Assembly: GCA_036172665.1 (NCBI GenBank)
Contig: CM069872.1
Span: forward strand, 49,958,101-50,022,100
DNA: 64,000 nucleotides
Direction of reading: 5' to 3'
Source: Prosopocoilus inquinatus
Lineage: Eukaryota; Arthropoda; Insecta; Coleoptera; Lucanidae
Position 1 is the stretch's first letter, and the number at the start of each line of letters is the position of its first letter. Under the pieces are notes generated by a model. That model was not told the DNA's origin, did no database searches, and saw nothing but the letters and a program-made list of their open reading frames with translations. A program made the position numbers and the translations under genes. Shown here piece after piece: positions 24,668-36,019 of the stretch.

Positions 24668-26285
24668 CTTCTGTTTTCACTCTCCTTGGACTTCAGATAG
24701 AAAACTTTACTTAGGAGAATAAACCAGAACAAAAAAGAACAAAACGTCAGTTTAGTTTACAATGTACGGTCGAAAGCCAAAAAGTAGTAGACAGTTACAG
24801 TTTCCTGTATTTTCTCTTTCTCCTAAATGGTACTGCTTAAATGCGTCTGGGTTTGCGAAAGCCTTGAGCTTGTAAAATCTGAAAACTTCCAAAATTTTTA
24901 AACGTCGTCTTTAAACAATACTATATTGGAGAGCAAAAGAATACAGGGAAACTGTAATTGTCTACTATTTCTTGCTTCCGACTGTAATTATAATAAAACG
25001 TTATTACTTTTTGTGAACTTTTTTCTTTTAATTAAAACCGATTAAAATATTGATATATTAAATAAAAATTTTACAAACAACAAATATTCAAGATTACAAA
25101 AAAATATCGAAAATATAGCAACAAATAGAAGAAGAAAAACTGTTTGGGGGAGAAAGGCGAATATTCAGGACATAAAAAAATAACTTTTCTTTCTTAGACT
25201 GTGAGATGGGCTCACTCTCTCGTTCAAACTGAAACGTAAAAGAAAACGTAACGCATTATAATTAAGCTTTTAGCATTCACTAACAGATGGCGCTGCGCTC
25301 GTCTCGTTCAAACTACGAAAGGGCGTTTTGTTTTTTTTATTTTCAATTTCTCCCTTTTTTCTTGGTCTTTTTCTAATCTCTTGTTTTGTCTTGCCTTGCC
25401 TAAACTACGAAAGAACGTTTTGTTTTTATTTCAAGTTCGCATTTTTTTCTAGACCTCTGTGAAGTTAGTTCCTCCACCCCCACCACCCTCTCATAATTCA
25501 AACTAAAAAGCAAAAGAAAGCCAGCCCACCACAACCAGCTGAATTAACGGCCAGTCCAATTCGCCTAAAAATGTGTTTCAGTAAAGCAAGCCATGGAGTG
25601 TGTAAATTAACGCCCTCTGGTACTCGTTTATTAAGTGTTACCATGTAACCGTGGTTACCATACCGATTTTAATCAAGGCGAATTGACATTTTTCGTAACC
25701 AAAAAATTCAAAATCAGTTTTGAATTCTTCACGGTTTGTGTTTTATACAAACACTTTTGTGCGTGCGTTTCAAAATACTCCGGCCATGAAATAGTATAAA
25801 ATTCGCGATGGTACTTTTATTTTGCGGTTTTAATTAAATGGAGCCACTTGACATTTTCATTTTTTCCAAAAAGACATTTCTTAATGCTCTCCGGACTAGA
25901 CGTGTATGACACATCGATTCAACAGGCCGTGGGATTAACTGTAAGGCTTCTAATATTCACTAAGAGGTGGCGCTGCGCTTGTCTTGTCCAGACCACGAAA
26001 GAGCGTTTTGTTTTTTTTTATTTCGCTTTTTCTTTTAGTTTCCTTCTTTTTTAATCCTCTGTGAGTTTGCATAGCCCTCTCGTCATTCAAATTAAAAGCA
26101 GTAAAAGAAAGTCAAAACTAGGAAGCTTCACAAACAGATGACGCTGAGACGACCTTTCTGTTTGGAAAAAGAAAGAATATTTTGGTCGTTAGTACCTCTG
26201 GGCTCTCTCTCTCACCCTAGCTTTTAAAGAAGTGCCTTTCACTTTCTCCTTCTTCTCCACTGGTCCTGCTATGGAATTAAAATAA
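24105..26285. other. Probable dlg1 intron with simple repeats and a diverged duplication
   Basis: No gene was recognised. It contains the (CT)n run at 24611-24662 and an interspersed-repeat fragment at about 24455-24550 (shared with 10705-10870). Two diverged copies of a unit with AACAGATGGCGCTGCGCTCGTC and CTACGAAAG(G/A)GCGTTTTG lie at about 25260-25350 and 25935-26015, with a weaker third at 26115-26150. Confidence 0.5.
24611..24662. repeat. (CT)n microsatellite, about 26 repeats
   Basis: An almost perfect CT dinucleotide run. Overlapping frames on both strands encode only Leu-Ser or Arg-Glu alternation and are not genes. Confidence 0.98.
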
Positions 26286-26825
26286 TCAATCGATCTTCTA
26301 TTGTTTTAATACAACCATCGATTTTTTTGTTTGGACAATTTTTTTTATAATTTCTCTCTTTCTGTCTCTCTCTAGGAAATGAGCTCCAGGTTTTCAGTTT
26401 TCTCGACAATTCCGCAATCTACTTGCAGATGAGTCTATTGTCAATGGTCTCACCTTTCTAGTCAGATTAAATAATTTTTTTGTCGTTACTATGTCTAGTA
26501 GGCGATCGATCTTCTATTGTTTTAATACAAGCATCGTTTTCTTTTGTTCGGACAATTTTTTTCTTTCTCTCTCTCTTAAAGAAATGAGCTTCAGTTTTCT
26601 TTTTCTCGACAATTCCACAGTCTACTTGCAGATCAGTTCACTCTTCTATTAAAACGAAATAATTTTTATGTCTAGCATGCAATCGATCTTCTATTGTTTT
26701 AATACAAGCATCGATTTCTGTTTGGACAATTTTTTTTGATAATTTCCCTCACTCCCTCACTTGAGGAAATGGGTTTCGGTTTTCTTTTCCTCGACAATTC
26801 CATAAATTAGTCGATTGTAAATTGG
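26286..26825. repeat. Three-copy tandem repeat (~180-215 bp)
   Basis: ATCGATCTTCTATTGTTTTA begins copies near 26289, 26505 and 26687. Each copy continues with ATACAA(C/G)CATCG, GGACAATTTTTTT, a CT-rich run, GAAATG(A/G)G and TCGACAATTCC. On the opposite strand the motif AAAACAATAGAAGATCGATTG resembles the AAAACAAAAGACGATCAATTG word of the 31.3-33.7 kb array. Confidence 0.8.
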
Positions 26826-28518
26826 AAACTGCAGGATTTAAAGTAAAATAATAAAATTCTGTTACGAGTGCATTGATTACCAGAAAACAAGCAAGGAAAC
26901 AGCGTGAAGAGTTGTATCTTCATCCGCAAAATTAATTACAAACTGAGAAAACTGACTGATTAAAAACAAATAATAAAAGAAAATAACTTCGACGAGGAAC
27001 ACGTAATTAGGTCCAAGGGGCTTCACTCGAAGGACCCGGAAGATCGACTTTTTGTACGCTCCTGCTCTACTTACGCACTTTTTCTTCCTTTAAGTTGTAG
27101 AAAGAGGGAGACATCGTACGATGTATCCCTGGCATTTCCTTTTGCATCAAAATCATTAATCAAGCGCATAATTAGGTGCAATATTGCAACTTCCACAGGC
27201 TTCATCTCAATCTCATTCTTCTCTGCTAACGCCTGGCGCGTATACGCGTATATTAAATACAATATTTATTTATTTAGAACATACAGGTTAATATCAGACC
27301 TAATTACAGTGTTCTACTAAACTAAACTAAGGCCCGGTCTTTTCATGTCTGACTAACTTTAATCGTTGATTAATTCCTACAGTTAATGATAGATACCGGC
27401 CGTAAATGTAATTACTATGTAATATTATTTAATTGCAACTTAATTTTTATAAAAAGCATTGCATCTTTACGTAGGTACTGAATATTCGATCCTTTATACA
27501 AGTCAAGTTTATAGTACACGCTGCATATTTATATAATAATGTAGACATTATCTAGTTATAGTAACGTCTTCATCTGATGAAGTAATGTGAATGTTTTGAG
27601 ATGTTTTCTCGAATTAGTTGCGAAACATAACATCAGGAGACCCTTTAGCTCACTCTCGCAAGGCTGAAAGCACACTGTCTCATTTCCGGGTCTCGCGCAT
27701 TCCGGCCTGTCACATCGGTTTTTATTACATTCTTGTTTCTTTCGCCGCATTCCCGGAACAGCCACCAGATTTGTAGACATCATTGGCTCAATCCGTCACA
27801 TCACATTAAGTTACGCTGATTCCTGCCGGCAACCAAACTCAAACCTACCGGAAATGTACGCAATCCACGTAACTGCGGAGCACTCCGAGTTGCATGCGAC
27901 GCCAATTTCCCATAATCATCATCATCATCATCACTATGGTGAGGATGAGGATGAGGATGAGGATGAGGATGAGGATGAGGATGAGGATGAGGATGAGGAG
28001 GTGGAGGAGGTGTAGCACCAGAGATGTCGCGAATGATTTTAATTTCAAATTTGATAGTTGATTGAAATGCAATAATAAATATTGGGGGCGGCGGCCGTAA
28101 TTAAATGCGCCGAATATTTGATTTGCGGAAACGACGTTAATTAAACTCAATAATTTGAATATAATTCGGCAGTCACGAGTACAATTGTCGATGATAAAAT
28201 AATATTTAAATGAGGAAAGTTTAATTTAGCAGAGCTGTTGCGGCCAAATATTTTGAATTAAACCGACCATGTTATAATAAAAAAAAAAACGAAACTAACA
28301 AATACCACCTGTCCATCACATTATACTCGTTTGTTATCCTAGTGTTTACGTCAACCAAATAAAATTGTTTAAATACTCGTGAATGAATAGGCTATTATTG
28401 TTTTTCGAACATGTGCAAGGTAATTGGAGAGAAAAAAATACAGAATACATATGAAGGTTTCTTATTTTTGTTTAATTTCAGTTTAAAAAATGTACTTTGG
28501 GTTAGATTTAGACTCTAA
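26826..28518. other. Noncoding sequence with a GATGAG hexamer run
   Basis: No gene was recognised. (ATC)n lies at 27914-27932 and a (GAGGAT)n array of about ten units lies at about 27941-28000. The frame at 27556-27783 has no recognised domain. Confidence 0.45.
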
Positions 28519-28811
28519 TGGCCGCTTTCATAATCAGACTTTCAGGAAGCTTTAACTTAAAGTCACTTTAAGTAAATGTATTTTTTTTAGGTTAAAGTTA
28601 CTTTAAATTTAAAGTTACTTTAACCTAAAAAAATACATTTGCTTCCCTATTCTTAAAGTGACAAAAAATACATTTGTTTCCCTATTCTTAAAGTGACAAA
28701 AAAATACATTTGTTTCCCTGTTCTTAAAGTGACAAAAAATACATTTGTTTCCTTATTCTTAAAGTGGCTTTAAATTAGAGCTTCCTTAAAGCCTGATTAT
28801 GAAAACGGCCA
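28519..28811. mobile_element. Harbinger-like MITE, 293 bp, internally expanded
   Basis: The ends are inverted: TGGCCGCTTTCATAATCAGA on the left and, reverse-complemented, TGGCCGTTTTCATAATCAGG on the right. It belongs to the same family as the element at 1492-1619 and is flanked by TAA and TTA. The centre has grown by tandem repetition: a 35-36 bp unit starting TACATTTG(T/C)TTCC(C/T) recurs at 28634, 28669, 28705 and 28740. Its CTTTAA/TTAAAG words also allow internal folding. Confidence 0.75.
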
Positions 28812-29244
28812 TTATTATTTTGAAAAAAAAAATTTAGGCTCAGCATTGGAAAGCCGCAGCATTCAATTCCCAACAATACACCGCGCAGGATATTGATCTT
28901 CTTGACATTGTATAGAAAAGGATAACGTGGCATAAATTTTATTCTGTCATCCGCCACGATCCTTTGCAACAGTTAAGGACCCCAAAAAGAAAAAAATAAT
29001 TTTTTGTCTCGAACTTATCCACTACTTTCAATATCGCAGCAAGAATTTTAAAACTGCCATCAGTCTTCCGCCGGAGCTTACTTGATTTTTTTAATGACTT
29101 AAAAACACCGCGAGCGCTGTATATGACGGATGATGATTGATACCGGCGCGCATCGGAAAATGTTCCATTAAATTTTCTTTGCGAAACTTTTCGTCGTCTT
29201 AATTTACATTATTTTCATCATCAACATCATCGTCGTCTGAATTA
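28812..29244. other. Noncoding sequence
   Basis: Nothing recognised. Short (CAT)n words occur near 29215-29232. Confidence 0.4.
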
Positions 29245-29430
29245 GGCTGTGGTTACACTGGATGCGTGTCCTTACTCGTACTTACAATCAGTCCAACGAG
29301 CGATTCAAATAAATATGGAAGCGGCTTCAGTCGTAATCCCAACGAATGCTACCACATGCTACTTAAATGTTTGTGTGTAAATCCTACCATATTGTTGTAC
29401 AGCGTCTACGCATCCACTGTAACCACAGCC
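29245..29430. mobile_element. MITE, 186 bp, TTA target duplication
   Basis: The terminal inverted repeats are about 24 bp: the left starts GGCTGTGGTTACACTGGATG and the right, reverse-complemented, reads GGCTGTGGTTACAGTGGATG. Perfect TTA copies stand at 29242-29244 and 29431-29433. There is no real coding frame; the frames on both strands here are palindrome by-products. A PIF/Harbinger-type nonautonomous element is the likely class. Confidence 0.8.
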
Positions 29431-29433
29431 TTA

Positions 29434-31300
29434 ACCGCACGTGCTTCCTTCGAAATACACACAACAAATGTAGGTGGTGGTACTTGCGGGGCCCTAACAA
29501 ATATGATAAGTGGATTGGCTGTTTGAAGCAAGGTATTCCTTCCTGGTAGTCTCGTAAGCCGCTTAATTTTCTTCGCAATGAATGAATTACGGGTTTGCAG
29601 GCGGGCGAAGTTTCCCAAAGTTTTTGGGGAAATTGGACGGCGGCGCGGGGGTATTAATTAAATGTTCGGGCGTTTATGAATTTGAAGGCAATTGATTTTG
29701 TGCCGCTTATGTTTAAGCGTTCCGGTGCGGAAAGCTTTAATGAGTTTTCGCATTGTCTCAGAATTGGTCAAAGAATTAGTTAAAGTGAGAAGAGTTTGAA
29801 ATTAATCGAGGCGTGAGACGGGGGGCACTACGCTGTTGCCAGTCGCATTATTTAATCAGGCTGCCACAGTGTAGAATCAATAGGTGGTAGCGCGGGCGTT
29901 CAGAACATGCACGCAACTGCGAGAAATATTTTAATGTCATCTCATGCTGAAGGCTTAAACACCATTCTCTCTCGCACATTAAAATTTGAACCCCTCTTTC
30001 AGCTGTCACTCTTGCAACTGATCTCACGCTTTCATGCACATAACGACACACGATCGGGTGCTCTTGTGGCATCACCTAATATATCGTTCACCATGCTGGC
30101 TGTTCTAAACTTACCCCCTACCTGTAATATTAAAATGTATTGGAGACTGTGGTTTCTAGAACAAAGAAATTGGAAACCACACCTAACGGGTAATTTCTTT
30201 GTACCTACCTGTAAGTCGCAAGATTATGGAAGAGGAAATTAACTTAATTATTAAAAAAAAAAAACATCCGTTCTGGCACTTGTCTTTATTTACATAGACG
30301 TTAAACATCCAGGACTACCTTCAAAGTTACGTGTGCGCGTCAGAGAATCAAAAAATGTAACTCAAAGTCAAGTCTCAACAATTTAAATGAAAGTGGAAAC
30401 CGAATAACGGGACCCGTAACGGAATATGAAAATTGCTCCGGAAAAACATGCTAACAGAATGGATCCTAAAAATTAAGGAAAAAGTGAATGGCAATGGAGG
30501 TTAAATCGAATAATCAAATGTGACTTGGAGTCGAATCTCAACACAGTTTAAGTGAAAACGGAAACCGAATAACGGGGCCCGGAATATATGATTGAAAATT
30601 CTCTCAACAAAAAATGCTTAGAGGAATGGACGCCACAAATTAAGGAAAAAGTACGTAAAGCAATGTAAGGTTGAACACCCCCTTTAATTTCTTTATTTTT
30701 GAATTTAAAATTACAAATTAACCTATCCCCACTATATTATTTCTAAGTTTCTTTTATGTTTTCGTCCTGTTTCTGTTTATCCTGTCATCCTTCATTGATA
30801 CGGCGCTTATTTTGACGTGTACATCCATTCTTGTAAATGGCTACGTACAGTAAAGGAATTTATGTATTTATTCATTTATTTATTTATTTAAATGTTTATT
30901 ACAAAACTTACATGGACTAATTCAAAGTTTTTGAGTTTTTGTTTACATAAAAACAAATGAACATCGCATAACCGAGATGTAAACTGAAATTTATTTTATT
31001 TTATTTTATTTTAATGAAACACTTGGTATTTTTATACCTATTTGAAATCTTAAATTATAATCGCCTTTCTTGTTTTAAACAAATTCTATTTTTTTTAATT
31101 TTGTTTAATTAAATCCTAACATTTTGTCTAAGAGACGATTTTTCACATTTTACACCGGGGTATCGACACCTTTGCGTTCGACGAAGACTTGAAAGAGGTC
31201 GATGAACGTTTAGGGGTGCCCTTTAGGGGGTCGGAGTTGTTAAGATGTGTTTAATGGAAGCCTGTCTGAATAGTTAATTTTAAAAAAAGTAAAAGATTAC
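29434..31300. other. Noncoding sequence with one interspersed repeat copy
   Basis: The second copy of the repeat seen at 17530-17745 lies at about 29895-30080. A ~150 bp unit with CAAGTC...AATTTAA(A/G)TGAAA...GGAAACCGAATAACGGG is duplicated at about 30365-30480 and 30525-30660. TTTA/TTTAT runs follow near 30860-31020. No gene was recognised. Confidence 0.4.
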
Positions 31301-33660
31301 AGATAATCATAAAAGTAAAAAAAAATAATAAATAAATTTGATATGCTCGACTAAGAGAGAGAGAGAAAAAAAAGACGTTCTGTTGATTGTGTGTCGAACT
31401 CAAAATACACCGAAAATAAAATCAATTCGAATAAAGAAAAAACAAAAGACGGTCATCGAATAAGACAAGACGAAAATAAAAATTGTATGAAACTCAAAAA
31501 GTCATCAATCGATATAAATATTGACTTTCATCACAACCAAAGATTTAATTTAATTTAATTTAATAATTAAAAAATAAAATAAATTGAATAAAGTCAAAGC
31601 CAAGAATGGCGATAAATCGGCGCTATTAAAATGTAAAATAAAATAATCTTAAATCGTATAAAAGAAAAACAAAAGACGATCAATTGATGATTAAAAAAAA
31701 AATTCACAAGAAGTCGTGTCAAATAAAATCAAACCGAAGAGAAAACGCAAAACAAATGATTTTTTGATAATTTAAAAACAAATCGAACGAAATCGATTAA
31801 AAGAAAAAACAAAAGTCGATCGATTGGTTATACACTTATATTAAAAATAAAATAAAAATAAGTCAAAACCAAAAATGACGATAAATGAGCGCTATTAAAA
31901 TGTAAAATAAAATAATATTAAATCGTTTTTTTAAAAAAAACCAAAAGACGATAATTATTAATAATTTATTAAATTAAAAAAAATAAGAAGTCGTGTGAGA
32001 TAAAGTCAAACCGAAGAGAAAGCAAAAAACAACGGTCTATCAATTGTTTGTATTAAAAATTAAATAAAATAAAGTCAAAGCTAAAAATAGCGATAAATCA
32101 GCGGGATTAAAATGTAAAATAACATTATCTTAAATCGTATAGAAAATAAAACAAAAACAAAAGACGATCAACTGATAATTTATTAAATTAAAACAGAAAT
32201 AAGTAGTCGTATCAAATTAAATCAAACCGAAGGGTAAACAAAAAAAAACAAACGATTAGTTGATAAATAAAAAACAAAACAATTGAAATCGATTAAAAGG
32301 AAAAAAAACATCGTTCGATCAATTGTTTATATTAAAAAAAAATTAAATTAAATAATATAATATTTGCCAAACGTCAAGTAAGTTAATAAATTACATTTTT
32401 AGCTCGTTTTTAAAAGTATTGTTATTTGTTTAATATCTTTCTGCAATTCTCACGAGCAAGAACTACACGAAAAATAAAATAAAATAATCTTAAATCGTAT
32501 AAAAAGAAAACAAAAGACCATCAGCTCATAATTTACAAAATTAAAAAAAAATAAGGAGGTCTGTCAAATAAAATCAAACCGAAGAGAAAACAAAAAACAA
32601 ATGATTAGTTGATACAGAAAAAACGAAGCAAATGAAATCAAATAAATAAATAAAAATAAATAAATCGATTAAAAGAAAAAAAAACAATGTTCCATCAATT
32701 GTTTACATTAAAAATTAAATAAAATAAATTCAAAGCCAAAAATGGCGATAAATGAATAAATAATCTTAAATCGCATGAAAAGAAAACAAAAGACGATCAG
32801 CTGATAATTTATTAAATTAAAAAGGAAATAAGAAGTCGTGTCAAATAAAATCTAACCGAAACGAAAACAAGAAACAAATGATTAGTTGATAATTTAAAAG
32901 TAAAAACAAAAGAAATGAAATCCATTAAAAGAAAAAAAAAACAATGTTCTACCAATGTTTATATTAAAAATTAAATAAAATAAAGTCAAATGAGGAAGAA
33001 AAAAAATAAAGGTTGATGGTAAAGTTAGGACTAAAATAAAAATTATATAAAACCATTACTAAGTCAAATTCAATTAAAAATTGACAAATTTTGTCACGAT
33101 TCAAAGAATAATCTGTAATTTTTTAAGACACAGTACGATCAATTAATCATTAAAAAAAAATGGAGCCAAATCGAATGCAAGAGGAAACAAAACGGCGATC
33201 AATCGACGGGATTAAAGAGTAAAATAAATTCACGCCGAGTAAACGAAAACAAAAACAGCGATAAATTGAGAATTAAAAATAAAACCAAACCAAATAAAAT
33301 AAAAAAAAACGGCGGTAAATGGTACTTAAAAACAAAACAAATTAGATCTATTAAAAAAGAAACTAAGGTCGATCTATTGTGATTATATTAAAAATTAAAT
33401 GAGATAAAGTCGAATAGGGAATAAAAAAATAAATAAAAACAAAAGATGATCGTTGACGAAGATAAGAATAAAATAATAAGTTTATAAGACTAACATTAAA
33501 TCAAATCAAATCAAGATTATTGATGAATTTTCAACTGGAAGTTTGAATAAAAGAGAATCAAACTGATAAATCAAATATAAAATGGAGTCAAATCGAATCA
33601 AGAAAAGAAAAATAAGACGATCGACTTAAAAAAAAATAAAATAAAATAAGGACTTATTAT
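31300..33660. repeat. A-rich degenerate tandem array (~2.3 kb)
   Basis: The plus strand is extremely A-rich and C/T-poor. The word AAAACAAAAGACGATCAATTGAT, or close variants, recurs roughly sixteen times. It alternates with TCTTAAATCGTAT(A)AAA (31646, 31914, 32127, 32485, 32760), GTCAAA(A/G)CCAAAAATGGCGAT and AAATCAAACCGAAGAGAAAAC. Larger periods are irregular (211-360 bp). No coding frame persists. Smaller pieces with the same words lie at 52560-52640, 53790-53890 and 54220-54245. Confidence 0.75.
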
Positions 33661-34200
33661 TATTATTAGTAGGTTTATGTTTATGTTTTTGTTTATTTAT
33701 GGTTGTTTCACGGAATAAGATCGCTTTTAGTTAGTTATGGTTGCCAGCCTTATAATTACGTTACTCACTAAGTGCGGCCACTGAAAAGTCTTTAGACTTA
33801 GTGGCGAAACAAATTTTCTGTTATCATTATTGTTATTATTTTTGGCTTCTTTATTTCTTTATAAGAACTTTTATTATCATTATTACTATTATTGTTATCT
33901 GTTTATTAAGTTATTGTGAACTGAGTTATAAAATAAAACGATTAGAAAAATTAAAAAAAAGTATATTTACACTTGATATATATTTTTTTTTAATATTAAT
34001 TAAATCTGAATTGGAGTCGTTGGGAATTTTTATATTTTCTTGTAAGGGGTCGATGGTTAAAAAAAGTTGGGAACACCTGATTTACACAAACGTATCAGAA
34101 CTTATTCTGTTAAATAGAAATATCTCGAAAACTATTCGTTTTATATAAAAATTATTTAGAGAAATTGTTATCGGATTTTTAATTGGGATCCAAATATGTA
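33661..34200. other. AT-rich noncoding sequence
   Basis: The frame at 33801-34148 is a low-complexity Ile/Phe/Tyr translation and has no support as a gene. Confidence 0.4.
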
Positions 34201-34458
34201 CAGGGTGTCCCAAACCTCTGGAAAAGTGCTAAAATGCCCCTTTATACACATTTTATCAAAAAAATGTCTTAACAAAAGTTGTGCAGGTTTTCATTCCGCG
34301 CAATTTAGAATTATTTTAAACAAACAACCTGCCTATTTGAAAATAATTTTAAACTGCGCGGAATGACAACCTACACAACTTTTGTTAAGACATTTTTTTG
34401 ATAAAATGAATTTAAAGGGTGGCATTTTCGCACTTTTCCAGAGGTTTAGGACCCCCTG
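34201..34458. mobile_element. Full-length hairpin MITE, 258 bp, TA target duplication
   Basis: The two halves are inverted copies over arms of about 120 bp, starting CAGGGTGTCCCAAACCTCTG on the left and, reverse-complemented, CAGGGGGTCCTAAACCTCTG on the right. TA flanks both ends (34199-34200 and 34459-34460), as for Tc1/mariner-type insertions. Transcribed, it would form a long near-perfect double strand. The shorter element at 54938-55080 has similar termini. Confidence 0.85.
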
Positions 34459-34460
34459 TA

Positions 34461-36019
34461 TAAATGTCAGTTTATATCTCGGTTATCTCATGTGCATTTG
34501 TTATTCGTTAAACGTCAAAGTAAAAGCCTTGAGTTAATGAAAATGAAAGTCTGAACAACAAGTTTTGTATCAAACATTTCTTTCTAAGTTCAAAAATAAA
34601 ATAGTTAGAGGGGGTGGTTGTTCTCGCGTAGTCACACTGTACATAGACCTTCTCTCATACATCTTGAATGATTATTTATGATTATTACGTAATTAAATTT
34701 TTATGCAACAGCATCGGGGGTGCGATAAATTCCAGCGGAAAATAATTAAATTTTCTGATTTTTCTTGTTTCACGAGAAGCTCTTTAACGACGTGAGAGAC
34801 GAAGCACGCCTGCATTTCTCTCCTCCTAAATTATAAATCGCTATCCATGTTTTAATATTTTCACTCACATCACATCCGCTTATAACAAAACTATTTTTTT
34901 TTTGTCTTCCGCTTTGTAATAATAAGTAATGGTGTTATAGTATGTATACGAAGTATGCTGTATATTAAAAATGTTCATCTCCGAGTTTAGAAGGGTAAAA
35001 AGGGGGGGACGGGACGATAAGATAGATGAAAGTTTCTGTGTGGGTCATGCTCATGTATGTGCCCCCCCTCTAAGTCGTCTGAATTAAATGGGGGATTGCG
35101 CAATTTCGCATGTTAGACAAGCGGAATAACATTAATATGTCTTGCCAATGTCTCTCGAAGTAATTACGTGCAACTTTTACTTTCGTAAGTGTAACTTCTT
35201 TGGGCGCGGCCGTTCTGTGGAATACCGTGACCGTGGCCCACTTGGGGCCATTACGAAAGTGAGATTCCGATTTTAATTTCTTCGCAATCATTTCTTACGA
35301 AGCAAGAAAAGGTTGTAATTATGAAGAAATTGAATAATCGTGAATTTTTTGTTTAAAGAAAATAAAATTTCGTGCAAGACCACAGTTAACCCTACCAATA
35401 TTTAGACCATTATTAAACGATGCTGTCACGATGAAATGGTTTGGGAAAAAATAAATTAAATTCATTTGCAAAATATTAGAATCCATTAAGTATTTCAGTA
35501 GGACAACCGCATTACACACGCTCGCATTCCGCATTGCATAAAATAAGTGCAAACACAGCAGAATGTAAGCCTGTCGTATTAAAGTACGAATAACATAGTA
35601 GTCCACAAGCAGTCACAAGTTCAATCAAGAAAAGAACAAATAAGTCTTAATGGACTACTTTTAATTGCAATTTAGGCTCATTTCCAATTTTGCAGTGAAG
35701 GTGTCATCTGCACCCACTCGTGTCTTCAGTTGGTTTTCCGCAGGACACCCTGCTTCCTGGTTGGCCTGAAAAGTTATTCTCCTGTCACCTCAATATGTTT
35801 GGATGAAGAGTGATTCAAAGTTTAGGCGTCCTGAGACAATTCAGAACTCGCAAGTTCTTCCAAATAGGCATTCATTGAAAATCTAAATACTTCATGGTAA
35901 TCCTTGCCATGATAAAAACACGTGTTGGGGGATGTGCGAGAAATAATCTCGTTTTGTTTGGCCAAACCAGGTCGCTTAACGTCATTAAATTTTGTTCTGG
36001 TTTAGCCAAAAAGGCTGGC
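34461..36019. other. Noncoding sequence
   Basis: No gene was recognised. Minus-strand frames at 35070-35291 and 35319-35606 have no recognisable similarity. Confidence 0.4.

Noticed and set aside
27941..28000. Regular hexamer run considered as a CRISPR-like or coding repeat
   Set aside because: Plain (GAGGAT)n microsatellite with no spacers, in a eukaryotic genome.
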